DNA of 64,000 nt from Prionace glauca (lineage: Eukaryota; Chordata; Chondrichthyes; Carcharhiniformes; Carcharhinidae), in contig CM075724.1 of NCBI GenBank assembly GCA_037974335.1, forward strand, positions 71,232,850-71,296,849, given 5' to 3'. Of the stretch, positions 13,401 through 23,560 are shown in pieces. Position numbers and translations under genes: made by a program. Below the pieces are notes generated by a model. The model made no database searches, was not told where the DNA came from, and saw only the letters and a list, made by a program, of their open reading frames with translations. How positions within the stretch are numbered: position 1 is the stretch's first letter; each line of letters begins with the position of its first letter.

Positions 13401-15578
13401 AGTGTCTTACCTGTGATGAGCTTTTTGGAAATATTGTCGCTTCATCTGACTGGCAGAGTTCTCTTTGTACATCGTTTCCCTATCTTTACTTTTCCATGGA
13501 AAAGATGGTTAGGTTTCCGGCCACAGTCCATGAGTTCTGCAGCAGTCACTTCTTTGCGCTCTCGCATTCTTAATTCATTCCCGCAATGTTAAACTGATTC
13601 ACTCCGTCTCCCTGTCCTTGATGTTCCTTAATGGTCAATATGCTAATCCATTCTTGGCTTCAATCCAACACCAACGACTACTATCCCCTCTGTCTGTGTT
13701 TTCAGATGACGTTGCCTTGTTGAGACTTTCCCAGTAGTCAAAACGCGTTCAAACCCGTGTTCAAAGCCTTGCACGAATGATCTCTTTAGTTGGCTTTTAT
13801 CTCCAAATTACAGGCCTAATGTCACTAAGTAAGTAGATTTTCTATCCCATTCTTGTAATTATTATGGCCCCCGAAATATACGCACGCCCAGAACTGTGGT
13901 CTGTTGAAGGACTCATACTCAGTTTCTCGCAGGATTCATTTATTCCTGACACGGGGCAACATATCAATCTTTCTCTATTGTTCACATTGAGAGTTCGCTA
14001 GATAGGGGAGAAAACTAAATCCTCTATTGTAGCCAGGAGATCAATTAGAACTTTTGTTAAACTAGATTAGATTCACCGGGCAACTCATTCCTGTGTGCTG
14101 GTGCTGTCGTCAGGTCTGTGTTAAAGGGGTGAATTAAATGTTGACAATAGTAATATATTTGGAGACTTCAGTTCTTCCTTATTTTGTACATGTTTAGAAA
14201 CAAATTAAAGCAGATACCTTGACACTTCCTATGTTTAACAACATGTTATTACTGTTGATGTTACCAGAGCAGGTTCGAGACTGGATATTCTGCAACAAAT
14301 AATGAAACTATTGGTTGCACAATGTATCCCCGCATCTGCAAAGGCAGGATTCTGCTGGAATAATCTCCATTTGTCTGGATGAGAATAGCTGTAGAACGCG
14401 CGCGCGCCAAATCCCGAAAAAAAACACGGAAGGTAAAACAATCCATGACTGAAACAACCATTACCTTCACTATCGTCGCACCGCAGTGTGTGCTGCCTAC
14501 GAGATGCATCACTCTCTAAGAAGGCTGTGTGACAAAACACTTCAAGTGCGTCAGCCACATGGGACGAGCAGTTTTTTTATCAAGATAAACAGCATCCTGA
14601 CATGGTCATATATCACCGTTTGTTCCTTGTCACTGGATCAAAAACCTGAAACTCCCATTTCAAAACATCGACTACAGCCATTGAAGAAAACCCTCCCGCG
14701 ACCAAAGGGGAATGTAGATTATGAGTAAGAAAATAATGGTGCTTGTGTTAACGTGAATGAATTGAGGCAAATGACAGATAATAATAATTTCCAGATCCGG
14801 ATTCCTGTGAACTGTAATGATTCTACGGTATTATGGGATATCGAAAAGGAGAAATGGGAGAATACAAAAATCATTGGCAATCTAATTTTCACTGTTGGGT
14901 AAGTGTTGCTGTTCGTCGCGCGGGAACACGCAACATTCACTGCAAAGACTGAAAGTAACAACACAAATCAGACCTGAGCGAAAGTTCCGTCAGATTGTTC
15001 AGTTATTTTTCTGATATTCACCTGCAGAATTTTACGCCAGCCCATTTCTCCCTCATTATCACTCACCGTGTACAATAAGCTCAGTCCCACTGCCATTGGA
15101 GATTGATCCATGTTTAAAGCTGCAATAATAGAAACCAGAGTCCTGGAAACTCACATTCAGAAGGTGCAATTCGGAAAATCCTTGACCGGGAATTAGGTTC
15201 ATTTTGCTTTTCTCGGTCGCCGGATCCAACATCATTTCTTGGCCGCCTTTCCGCCAAGAAGCATTAATTAATGCATTGTCAGCGAAAAGCTGCATAGAGC
15301 AATTCATGGTAATATTTGTACCTTTTATCCGAGTCGCACGTTTGGGCATCTGAACCACCGAGAGAGAGGCCTTAAGCGTAGCTGTCAGAAATCAACACCA
15401 ACAGGATTATGGGCAGAGGTAATGGTAACCATGCTTTCAATTATAATGAAAAATAAAGGTAATAAACAATATACTATATTGCCTTCCCTATTTAATCAAA
15501 CCATGATAAAAAAAAATATACACCTGTGTAAATAATGCCCAGCGCCAAAAGGTAATGCAGCAGGTGGAATGCAGACAT
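4416..15578 (-). CDS. SIRP/NKp30-like VJ-C1 immunoglobulin-superfamily receptor (gene 1, five exons)
   Basis: I join exons 15578-15524, 15381-15067, 9779-9498, 5307-5182 and 4483-4416; every junction is phase 1 with GT/AG sites. The predicted protein is 281 residues. Residues 1-18 look like a signal peptide. The V domain has Cys46, Trp61 and Cys105 in DSGFYYC, then a J-like GSGTELIV. The C1 domain (about 124-217) has Cys143, Trp157 and Cys197. A hydrophobic span (about 230-249) is followed by two cysteines and a tail of about 30 residues without tyrosine. There is no charged residue in the membrane span and no ITIM, so direct signalling or DAP12-type pairing is not evident. The 'YYC...GTEL.V' and '[10 protein letters not shown]' patterns recall SIRP, and a V-C1 pair also occurs in NKp30/B7-H6-like proteins. 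The ligand is unknown. A cell-surface role is inferred. Exon order is supported by an inverted copy. Confidence 0.75.
4735..4760. repeat. Short tandem repeat, 9-bp unit
   Basis: About three tandem copies of AGTAGACAG. It sits beside a segment (4676-4734) that matches 58808-58865 in reverse complement (landmark AATTGCGGAAAATACTCAAC). That segment is a dispersed non-coding repeat or part of the inverted duplication. Confidence 0.7.
5182..5307 (-). CDS. Gene 1 exon 4: transmembrane segment
   Basis: The exon is 126 bases, phase 1 to phase 1, between TTCACTAG and a GTAAGCC donor. It encodes [11 protein letters not shown], then a hydrophobic run ([18 protein letters not shown]), then [13 protein letters not shown]. 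The paired cysteines after the span are possible palmitoylation sites (inference). A degenerate counterpart is at 57490-57599. Confidence 0.75.
5308..6589 (-). other. Gene 1 intron 3, part without recognisable elements
   Basis: No exon seen between the transmembrane exon and the LINE at 6590. The bases next to the exon (5308-5400) match 57410-57489 in reverse complement, as expected for duplicated intron sequence. Confidence 0.5.
6590..7860 (-). mobile_element. Decayed non-LTR LINE in gene 1 intron 3
   Basis: Read on the minus strand it contains shattered reverse-transcriptase-like sequence followed by a 3' untranslated part. Landmarks on the plus strand are CCATGTGGTGTAGGTGCACC and TTGATGTCAAGGGAAGTAAC. 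The second is the complement of coding DNA for an 'ALDIK'-type RT motif. Many frame breaks mark it as old. The 3' part matches 741-985 and 16306-16618. The clade (CR1, L2 or Rex1-like) is not settled. Confidence 0.55.
7961..9287 (+). mobile_element. L2/Rex1-like LINE remnant
   Basis: The frames read, with breaks, VPKK...[18 protein letters not shown], then a 'DYSSAF' region and [10 protein letters not shown], the RT active-site block. Next comes a C-terminal 'FYRCTIES' equivalent. The 3' end is AATAATAAATCAAATCAAG. The same family lies on the other strand at 25287-27240. It is decayed by stops and shifts. It sits in the intron between the C1 and transmembrane exons of gene 1. Confidence 0.7.
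9498..9779 (-). CDS. Gene 1 exon 3: C1-set Ig domain
   Basis: The exon is 282 bases, phase 1 to phase 1, with acceptor TTCATTTGCAG and donor G|GTAAGA. It encodes a C1-type fold: [20 protein letters not shown] holds the first cysteine and the tryptophan, and [11 protein letters not shown] holds the second cysteine. Predicted N-glycosylation sites are NLT, NTT and NDS. The frame is clean throughout, unlike its counterpart at 32985-33291. Confidence 0.85.
9780..10208 (-). other. Gene 1 intron 2, unoccupied part
   Basis: Intron sequence between the C1 exon and the CR1 insertion. No exon or repeat recognised. Confidence 0.5.
10209..13310 (-). mobile_element. CR1-type LINE, subfamily E, long copy
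   Basis: On the minus strand it runs from an AP-endonuclease-like start ([19 protein letters not shown] near 13090-13030, with KETWL and GGGVALLV). It continues through RT blocks ([59 protein letters not shown]) to the C-terminal [18 protein letters not shown]. The 3' untranslated part (10740-10209) contains a V-SINE-like central block and ends in GTTCTTTG-like repeats. A C-rich tract (about 13121-13155) lies near the 5' end. Several frame breaks are present. It is inserted in gene 1 intron 2. Confidence 0.85.
13311..15066 (-). other. Gene 1 intron 2, part conserved in the mirror copy
   Basis: Several blocks match the plus-strand copy in reverse complement. About 14230-14720 matches 28480-28990 (landmark CACCGTTTGTTCCTTG), and about 13770-13900 matches 30340-30480 (landmark TTACAGGCCTAATGTCA). 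I do not see splice sites that would make the 14235-14558 open frame an exon, and that frame is not kept in the copy. Confidence 0.55.
15067..15381 (-). CDS. Gene 1 exon 2: V-set domain with J-like end
   Basis: The exon is 315 bases, phase 1 to phase 1, with acceptor TTTCTGACAG and donor G|GTGAGT. It encodes [10 protein letters not shown] (Cys46), [10 protein letters not shown] (Trp61) and [13 protein letters not shown] (Cys105). The J-like [11 protein letters not shown] lies in the same exon, so no rearrangement is needed. Predicted N-glycosylation sites are NIT, NAS, NVS and NGS. The spacing of 58 residues between the cysteines is on the short side for a V domain. Decayed counterpart at 27761-28066. 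Confidence 0.85.
15524..15578 (-). CDS. Gene 1 exon 1: start codon and signal peptide
   Basis: ATG at 15578-15576 begins [18 protein letters not shown], a short hydrophobic leader. The exon ends in phase 1 at ACAG|GTGTAT. The start is chosen because the mirror copy (27566) keeps the same ATG and context (TTTGCACAGAATGTCTG) and no upstream ATG is in frame with a leader. Confidence 0.8.
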
Positions 15579-15845
15579 TCTGTGCAAAGTCGATGAATCT
15601 ATTCTGAAAGTCAGCGAGAACACTGACGGGTGCGAGAAATGGAGAGATTTGAAGGGAACCAGACGTTAGATGTGTTGTAATATCAAGCAGCGGAGGATAA
15701 CAGAATTACAACATCAATGTACTTGTTTTGCCTTAACGTCAGAGCTGAGTTCACACCGTGGTAGTTGAAACCACACATACCAATGTTTTTCGAGAGAATA
15801 TGGAACATTTCAGTATCACATGAAAGTTTCCGTATTGGTGCTGAT
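15579..15845 (-). promoter_or_regulatory. Conserved 5' flank of gene 1 (putative promoter)
   Basis: This stretch matches 27310-27565 in reverse complement, including AACTTTCATGTGATA, a TTTCAACTACCACGG block, and TTCTCGCTGACTTTCAGAAT just before the ATG. Conservation beyond the exon fits a promoter/5' UTR copied with the gene, but introns are also conserved, so it is not proof. A CCAAT is followed by GGAAACTTTC on the minus strand near 15840. No TATA box seen. Confidence 0.45.
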
Positions 15846-16305
15846 TGTATCAAATTAAAGATGTGACCAAGTGGTTACAAGTACCTTTGTGCGGCCAATA
15901 CTGTCCGGTTCTATTTTCAGCATCTTTAATTGAATTTCTTGGGGCCACTGTGTCAGTCAGCTGCGGCTGTGGCCTTGGTGCTATTTATCAGCATGTCCTT
16001 TTTTATAGATTCCGACCTGAAAACAACACTTCAGATGGGAAGCAGTGAACTTGATTGGCCTTTCTGACATCAAAAAGATAGAAATGATAGAATTGTACCT
16101 CAGACCGAATTAATTTACACTGCCCTCAAAAAAAACTTTAGACAGGATGTGTTCTTTCCTTGGCAAAATGGATTTTAATTTTTATCCAAAAGATAACTAA
16201 TTCTGATTGGTTTATATAGTTGCTGATACCGCATTGCAGCCTTTCTTTGAAACATGCTGTTGACGATCGCTGCTACTGTTGATGTTGCGGCTTAAAAATG
16301 ATTTA
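15846..16305. other. No feature recognised
   Basis: Spacer between the two divergent gene copies. Homology between the arms stops at about 15845. No repeat or exon identified. Confidence 0.45.
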
Positions 16306-16618
16306 CAGGATTCAGGCGTCGCACGTTAGGCTAGCGTTTATTATCCATCACTATTTGCCTTTGAGAAAGTGGTAATAAGCTGCATTCTTCAACCGCTGCA
16401 TTCTCAGGTGTGTGCACATTTTCAGTGCTGTTCGGGGATTAATTCCTGGATTTGGACACAGGTGACTGTGAGGGAATGGTGATATATTTCCAGGTCACGA
16501 CGGTGAATAACTTTGAAGGGAACGAGCATGTGGTGATGTTCTCAAGTATCTGCTGCCCTTGTCCTTCTCGGTGGTACAGTCGCAGTTTCTTTTTATTTAT
16601 TATACATGGGCGTCGCTG
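16306..16618 (-). repeat. 3' end of a dispersed LINE
   Basis: Reverse-complement relative of 741-985 and 6590-6790. Landmarks are CTGCTGCCCTTGTCCTTCTC, TGGTGATATATTTCCAGGTC and CCTTTGAGAAAGTGG. It is decayed. Confidence 0.5.
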
Positions 16619-16619
16619 G

Positions 16620-16658
16620 CTGTGATGTGGAGATGCCGGCGTTGGACTGGGGTGAGCA
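16620..16658 (-). repeat. Terminal scrap of a Penelope-like element
   Basis: About 39 bases (landmark GATGTGGAGATGCCGGCGTT) are the reverse complement of the extreme 3' end of the Penelope-like copies at 24657 and 53990. It lies directly against the LINE end before it. Confidence 0.6.
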
Positions 16659-16799
16659 CAATCAGCAATCGGTGCTGGCCCGCATTTGTTGTCCATAAAT
16701 CCTAGTTGCCCGCAGGCAGTTGAGAGTTAACACATTGCTGTGGCTCTGGAATAATTATTGTTGCCTGGGTGAATGAATGTTGTTTTTTATAGTTTACTG

Positions 16800-17369
16800 C
16801 ATGTCCTGTGTGCTGTTTTGGGCGCCGCACCTGCGCAAAGATATTTTGGCCTTGGAGGGAGTGCAGAGGAGGTTTACTAGGCTGATACCGGAGTTGAGGG
16901 GGTTGAGCTATGAGGAGAGGCTGAATGAACTAGGCTTGTACTCGTTGGAGTTTAGAAGAATGAGGGGAGATCTCATTGAGACGTATAAGATGATGAATGG
17001 GATGGATAGGATAGAGGTGGAGAGACTCTTCCCGCTCAAAAAAGACAGTAGGACAAGGGGGCACAGCCTCAAGATAAAGGGGGGGGGGGGCGTTTTAGAA
17101 CAGAGTTGAGGAGGAACTTCTTCACTCAAAGGGTGGTAAATCTCTCAAATTCTCTACCCGTTGGTGGTGGAGGCTGCCTCGCTAAATATTTTCAAGAAGC
17201 GGGTTGATGGGTTTTTGATAAGAGAGGGGATTAAGGGTTATGGGGAGAGGGCCGGAATGTGCAACTGAGCCACGACAGATCAGCCATGATCTTATTGAAT
17301 GGCGGGGCAGGCTCGAAGGGCCAGATGGCCTACTCCTGCTCCTATTTCTTCTTTTCTTATGTTCTTAAA
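16800..17369 (+). mobile_element. CR1-type LINE, subfamily C, 5'-truncated
   Basis: It encodes RRFTRLIPELRGLSYEERLN and LYSLEFRRMRGDLIETYKMM, the CR1 C-terminal region. It ends in GCTCGAAGGGCCAGATGGCC and TTATGTTCTTA repeats. A G run near 17079-17090 interrupts the frame. Sisters are at 36157-36785 and 56719-57401. Confidence 0.85.
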
Positions 17370-17968
17370 GTTAGAAAGCTATTACGCGAAATTTGGTCGT
17401 TCTAAAAAAAAATCAAATTGAATCCAAATTCATGGTCCATACAAGAAAGGCATGCATGACTGAAGCTGAAAAGAAAAGGCATTGCAGCTGAACTTGGGCT
17501 TGATCAGAGTCTTGATCTTGGCTGAAAGGTAGAGACGTTATGGAAGGTATGGATCTGCTTGTGAATGAGGCGTTAATGCGGACAAATATTTTTCGTTGGA
17601 GTCGAAGTCATGCTGCGAATGAAAGACTGTTATTCTGCTGAATACTTGTTACTGTTGGTGACCGATCACCTTTGCTGTGATTGTATTAATGATTGGATAA
17701 TGGAGTTCTTAATGCTACTGGTCACGATATGATTATGGTTGAGGCGGGAGACAGATGGATGTGACTCAGGTATTGTGATCGTAACTGAAGAATGCTGGAG
17801 TTTTTTCTAAGCATAATTACAATTTTGCTTTTGCAATGATGCGTCCGATTAACTTTTGTTGTATGTAATATTTTAGGTGACTGGTTGATGCATCTGCGGT
17901 GGCATAATGGCGATGTCCATGGATTAGTAATCCAGGTTACCCTGGATAATCCTCCGGGGACCAGAATT
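17370..17968. other. No feature recognised
   Basis: Spacer between a CR1 end and a truncated V-SINE. No open frame or repeat I can assign. Confidence 0.4.
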
Positions 17969-18166
17969 CAAAGTCCAAAGATGTGCGGGTTAGGTTCATT
18001 GGCTATGCTAAAATTGCCCCTTAGTGTCCTGGGATGTGTAGGTTAGAGGGATTAGCAGGTAAATGTGTAGGGATATGGGGATAGGGCCTGGGAGGGATTG
18101 TGTTCGGTGCAGACTCGATGGGCCGAAGGGCCTGTTTCTGCACTGTAGGGTTCTATGGTTCTATCA
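17969..18166 (+). repeat. V-SINE, 5'-truncated
   Basis: It begins in the central domain (AGTCCAAAGATGTGCGGGTT) and runs to GACTCGATGGGCCGAAGGGC and TTCTATGGTTCTAT. It is close in sequence to 47660-48001. The tRNA head is missing. Confidence 0.85.
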
Positions 18167-18629
18167 GGGTCTATTGAGAAATTTGAATTCAAGAATAATC
18201 AAAGTCTAACGATGACATGAGGCCGTTGTCGACAGATGGAAATCTGTCACTCTTTCCTGGTTTGCAAGTGACGACAGACCCGGGCAATGTGGCTGACTTG
18301 TAAATGCTCACAGAAATGGCCTGGCAACCACACAGTTGAAGGGCAATTAAGGAGCCAGCAGCGTTCACATCTCCGCAACGAATGGGAACTGCTGGTTGCT
18401 AACTAAAGCTTGACGTTATTTGTGCGGGTGAATGTTTGAGAATGATGGTTAGGAGTTACTGAAGCATGAGTGTACTAAGAATGGGAAATGACAAAAAATA
18501 TACAAGTTATAGCAGAAATATAATATCAGGGAATGAATATATGGGCAGCTTTACTAATTAATGATATACGTTCAGCATTACTAAAACGATTAATTAGCAC
18601 ATTCACAAGAACAATAAATGTAAAGGGAA
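18167..18629. other. No feature recognised
   Basis: No gene or assignable repeat between the V-SINE and an old CR1. Confidence 0.4.
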
Positions 18630-18836
18630 ACGAATAGAAACACATAGAAATTAGATTCAGGAGTAGGTCATTCGGCCCTTCGAGCCTGCTCCGCCACTCA
18701 TTTTGATCATAGCTGATAATCGATTCAAATATCACTTGACCCCTTTAGCACCAAGAGGTCTTTCTAATTTCTTCTTGAAATGAGACAACGTTTCGGTCTC
18801 AATTACTTCCTGTGTAATGAATTTGTTAAGGGAGGT
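18630..18836 (-). mobile_element. Old CR1, 3' portion (part 1 of a split copy)
   Basis: The minus-strand 3' end of an older CR1 (plus-strand landmarks TCATTCGGCCCTTCGAGCCT and GATCATAGCTGAT). It stops at '...ACTTCCTGTGTAATGAATTT'. The expected continuation, TTCCACAGATTC, resumes at 21210, so a younger CR1 split this one. Confidence 0.7.
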
Positions 18837-18837
18837 C

Positions 18838-21206
18838 GTGCCTTACGAATCTGGTAGAATTTTTGAGGAGGTGACAAAAACGGTCAACGAAGAATGAGCC
18901 GATGATGTTGTCTATATGGAATTCAGTGAGGCGTTTGACAAAGTCCCTCATGGTCGGTTGGTTGAAAAGGTTAAGGCTCATGGAATACAAGGACAGGTAT
19001 CGAGATGGATTGATAACTGGCTTGGTAATAGAAGACAGAGAATAGTAGTGGAAGAGTCTTTTTCTAGCTGGAGGTCTGTCAGTAGTGGTGTAACCGCAGG
19101 ACTCAGTACTGGGACCTCTTCTATCGTAATATGCATAAGTGACTTGGAAGAGGGAGTAAGTGATGTGATCAGCAAGTTGCAGGATGACACGAACATGGCT
19201 GGACTGGCGGACAGTGAGGAGGAGTTGTGAGAAACGGTCAGATACTCACTTTTATGATCCCCCCCTTTGAATCAAAGACACGGATTAGTTCAGCTAACTG
19301 TCGGTTTATTCGATCTTGCAAGAAAGGGTGTCTAGCGAAATAGGCACACTCACATAAATTTGCAGCACATTTTATACTTTTTTTTACAAGCATTGTAATG
19401 GCTTTGCAATGTGATGTTCTCCCCCTAATTGGTGTCCCTGTCCCATCTATGTGTTGTCATTCCCCTATTGCTTGAGGTGTCATCCCCTCTACCCTCATCT
19501 AACAATGTCTCCTGTTATCACAAGAGTGCATTAGCAAACTCATCCATCTTATCCACACACTGTTGCATATCCAGTTCAGATTGGCGGTAATCAATCCTTT
19601 GCCAGTTAATCACGGCTGTTCCAACTATCTCAGTGACCTTTTCCCCTCTTATGCTTAGTTGTAGAAACAAACATCTTGCAGACCATTGCTTTTTATAACG
19701 TGGGCCTCTTACATTCCTGCAGGATGTGGTGTATGCTTCACTGCACATCCCATCTCTGATGTTATCTCTACATTACAGGCAGTCTTTTTATTATCCCTAA
19801 TTATTGCTGTGTTAGCAGCATCGAACCTTATGGCCTATGTTTGTGACTAAACTCACAGTTGTTTCCATAAAGTGGGTTATCAATGTGCCTGACTATATCC
19901 AGTCTACTTAACTTTAAGCTATTTCTCTATGCTCTACAGATACATGTGTTAACAGCATCTTTACCTATTGCTCACAATTCCCCCCTTTAAGGCTTGAATC
20001 GTTTTACCTCCCATTCATTTAGCTAACTCTTTTTCATTGTCCTGTAAATTACTAATACATTTATTTTATATGGTGTAAATTAGTTTGTTTTCCTATCTCT
20101 CTTAAGCTATGCTGAAGACCCCGGGCGCCTGCCAGTCTCATGTTTTTTTTCTTCTTTTTCTGTGTGTTTCGTCATCTGCTGGTCTTAGCGTTTAACCCCT
20201 TAGGTTACAATAACGGTTCTGTCATGGTTTCCGCCCCAGATGGTTTGTTTCAAAAATTACACCACCATCCCTCACAGAGTGTCAGCCAATACAGCAGGAC
20301 ATAGATAGGCTGGTATATTGGGCAGGGAAATGGCAGATGGAATTTAATCCATCTTAAGGTGATGCATTTTGGAAGAAATAATGCACGGGGGAGTTACATG
20401 ATAAAGGGAAGACCCATTAAGAGTATAGAAAAGCAGAGGGACCTGGGGGTGCAAATGCACAAGTTTTTGAAGGTGGCAGTACAGGTGTGAAGAATGCTTA
20501 TGATATGCTAGCCTTTATAGGAAGGGGTACAGAGTACAAGAACTGGCATCGAATGCTGCAGTTGTATAGGACGTTCGTTAGACCGCATTTGGAGTACTAC
20601 ATCCAGTTCTGGTCGCCTCACGACCGGAAGGAAGTGGAGACCATGGAGAGAGTGCAGAGGAGGTTTCCCAGGACGCTGCCTGGTATGGAAGGACTGGGTT
20701 ATGAGGAAAGGTTGGGCAAATTGAGGCTGTTTTCCTTTGATCCGCCTTGTTGTCCAAGAAGGGACATACACGCGGTGGGTCGTACGATGGCTGCTCTTGG
20801 AATTTTCGAGAGTAGCCTAGTGCTTCACGTCATTAGCGTATGCTTAAAATGGACCTGTTGATGGGCAACACAACGGCTCAGTGACAATCACTGTTTGCTG
20901 TGCAGATACATGGATTTGGGGCAGTATCTGTGGGAGTTTGCGCATTCTCCCCGTGCTTGCGTGGGTTTTCTCCGGGTGCTCCGCTTTCCTCCCACACCCC
21001 AAAGATGTGCTCTCAGGCTGATTGGTGTAACAAATTGTCCCTAAATTAATCTCCCCTTAATCTGGTTTCCAATGTGGAGTGCTATAAGCGTAGACAAGGG
21101 TCATGGGTGGAAGAGGGAACTCACAATGTTAAAATGGCAGCGAGGGCTCGTTGGGCCGAAGGGGCTGTTTCCCGTGCTGTGTTGTTCTTTGTTCTTTGCT
21201 CTTTGA
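18838..21206 (+). mobile_element. CR1-type LINE, subfamily E, split by an LTR
   Basis: The 5' part (18838-19225) encodes DVVYMEF-type RT sequence (EAFDKVPHGRLVEKVKAHGI, ISKLQDDTNMAG). The 3' part (20277-21206) continues from the next codons to FTRM-like sequence and then, after an internal deletion near 20740, to the 3' untranslated region. The latter has the V-SINE-like block (GTGGGAGTTTGCGCATTCTC) and ends GTTCTTTGTTCTTTG. RT motif residues are altered, so the copy is dead. It is nested in an older CR1. Confidence 0.85.
19226..20276 (-). mobile_element. Solo LTR of a retrovirus-like element
   Basis: A 1,051-base insert with ends TGTGAG...CTCACA, flanked by the 4-base duplication GAGT on both sides. 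It splits the CR1 reading frame cleanly. Read on the minus strand it has a TATAAAA box and, some 60 bases on, AATAAA close to its end, the usual U3-R-U5 order. No internal region is present, so it is a solo LTR left by recombination. It is younger than the CR1 it sits in and different from the LTRs at 37216 and 48209. Confidence 0.85.
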
Positions 21207-23560
21207 GTTCCACAGATTCAGCACACTCGAGGTGAAGACATTTCTTCTCACCTCAGTTCTAAAAGATTTACTCCTTATTCTCAAGCTATGACTCCTAGTT
21301 CTGGACCCCCCACCACTGGGAGCATTCATTCTGTATCTACTCTGTCTAACCATGCTAGAATTTGTAAAGTTTCAATGCATTCTCCTCTCGTTCTTCTAAA
21401 CTCCAGTGAATAAAATCCTAACACCTTAGTCTCCCCTCAAATGACAGAGCTGCCAACCCAGGAATGAGTCTGGTAAACCTTTGCTGTACTCTATCTATAG
21501 CCAATCTTTTTCAGGTAAGGACATCAAAATGGCACACAATACTCCAGGTGTGGCTTCACCAACGTCCTATAAAATTGCTACAAAAATATTTACCCCTATA
21601 CGCAAAACCCTTTGCCATGAATTACCTTTCCAACAAAACTTGCCTTCTTTCATGCCTGCTGTACCTGTCTTTTCAGCGACTAATGCACGAGGACATCAAG
21701 CCTTGCTGAGTATCCAGCTGTCTCAGTTTCTACCCTTTCAAGTAATAATTTGTCTTCCTGTTATTGTTACCAAAGTGGATAACCTCACATGTATCTACAC
21801 TACACATATGCCCACCCAAATTACACTGAAAGATCCCTGCATCCACCTCACAGCTCAGCCTCCCACCCAACTTTGTTTTATTTTCAAATTTGGAGATAAT
21901 ACATTCAATTTCCCTTCCAAATCATTAATATATAATGTTAACTATTGGGACCTGGGCACATTTGCCTGCAGAAGCTCTCTCGTTACTGACTGCCAATCAG
22001 ATAAAGACCCGTTTATGTCAACTCTTTGCTTCCTATGTACTAACCATCTTTCTATCTATTTCATGTCGTTACCTGCAATCCCATGTTTTAACTTTATATA
22101 GTAGTTTGTTATGTGAGACCTTATTAAAAACCTTGTGAAAGTCTAAATAAACCAGATCCACTAATTCCCTTTGGCCAACTCTGCTCGTTGCATCCTCATA
22201 GAATTTCAATAGATCCATCAAGCCTGAATTCCTTTCTGCAAATTTATGCTGATTTCGTTTGATTATACCACTCACTGCCTTCCAAATGCTGAGTTATGAA
22301 ATCTTCGATAATGAACTCCAGCAATTTCCCAGTACAGACATTAGGCTCACTAGTCTATAGTCCCCTGCTTTCTTTCTACCTGCCTTTTTGAATACTGGTC
22401 TTATACATTAGCTATAGCTACCTTCAAATCTGTAGAAAACAGTTCAGAGTCCAAAGATTTTGGAAAATAACAACCAATGGATCTATTATTTCCAGGGCGA
22501 TTTCCTTAAATACTCTGGAATGAATATTATCAGAATCTGGAGATTTGTCCACGTAGAACACCACCTATTTCCCCACAATCATTTCTGCATGAACACTGAT
22601 TTCCTTCAGTGCCTTACTAAAAGTTGTTTTTCTCAGAAGTTTTGTTACATTATTCATGTCTTCCTATATGAAGACTGAAGCAAAGTATGAATTTAAATGC
22701 TCGACCATTTCTTCATTCCCACTTACGAATTCTCCCGTTTTTGTCTATAAGGTGCTTACATTTGTTTTTGTCAACCTTTTTCACGTTGCATTTCTACAGA
22801 AACTTTAAAGTCATTTTTTATCTTCCCCGATAACTTAATTTCATAATATATTTTTTTCCATTCCTAATCAATCACTTGGTCCTCCTTTGTTCATTTTAAA
22901 CTGCTTCCATTCCTCAGACTTTATTACTTTTTCTTTACAATGTGTATGTTTCTTCCTTGAACCTGGTACTATTTCTAATTTCTCTTGCAAGCCAAGTTTG
23001 GCAACAATTCTCTACCACTCTTGCACCAAACAGGAATAAACGATTTCTGGACTTCAGCTGTTCATTCTTTAAATGCCTGCCATTGCCTATCCACAGTCTT
23101 TCCTTCCAATAATTTTTCCCAGTCCATCATGACCAGTTCATGTCTCATACCGTCATAGTTGCCTTTCCTAAGCTTTAGGACTTTGGTTTCAAAACCAACA
23201 ACTTTACTATCCACAAAGAATTACTATTGGCAAAGAATTCTAATATATGATGGCCACTCATCCCCAACGGTTTTCTCACAACTAGATTGCAACCTAATCC
23301 TTTCTCAAGACACAACATCCAGTCCAAAATAGCCTGTTCCCTTTTTGATTTCTCAATCTATTGCTGAAGCAAATCATTCCTAATGTACTCCAGAAATTCC
23401 TCCTCAATTGGACTGTGACGAATTTAAGTCTCCCAATCTATACGCAGATTAATCACAGACGATCCTATATCACATGCATCTGTAATTTCCTGTCTAATGC
23501 TTTTCCCAACATTACCATTCCAGTTTGGAGGTCTGTCTGCCGCCCTCCACCAACTTATAC
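21207..23560 (-). mobile_element. Old CR1, coding portion (part 2 of the split copy)
   Basis: Minus-strand frames read, with breaks, FYEDATSRVGQRELVDLVYL and DFHKVFNKVSHNKLLYKV (RT region, about 22275-22069). The C-terminal end (plus-strand landmark CTTCTCACCTCAGTTCTAAA) sits next to 21207. It joins logically to 18630-18836. Stops and shifts are frequent; it is the oldest CR1 in this nest. Confidence 0.7.

Noticed and set aside
14235-14558. Minus-strand frame of 107 codons between the V and C1 exons
   Set aside because: No signal, domain or phase-1 splice sites. The homologous stretch at 28480-28990 does not keep the frame. Taken as intron.
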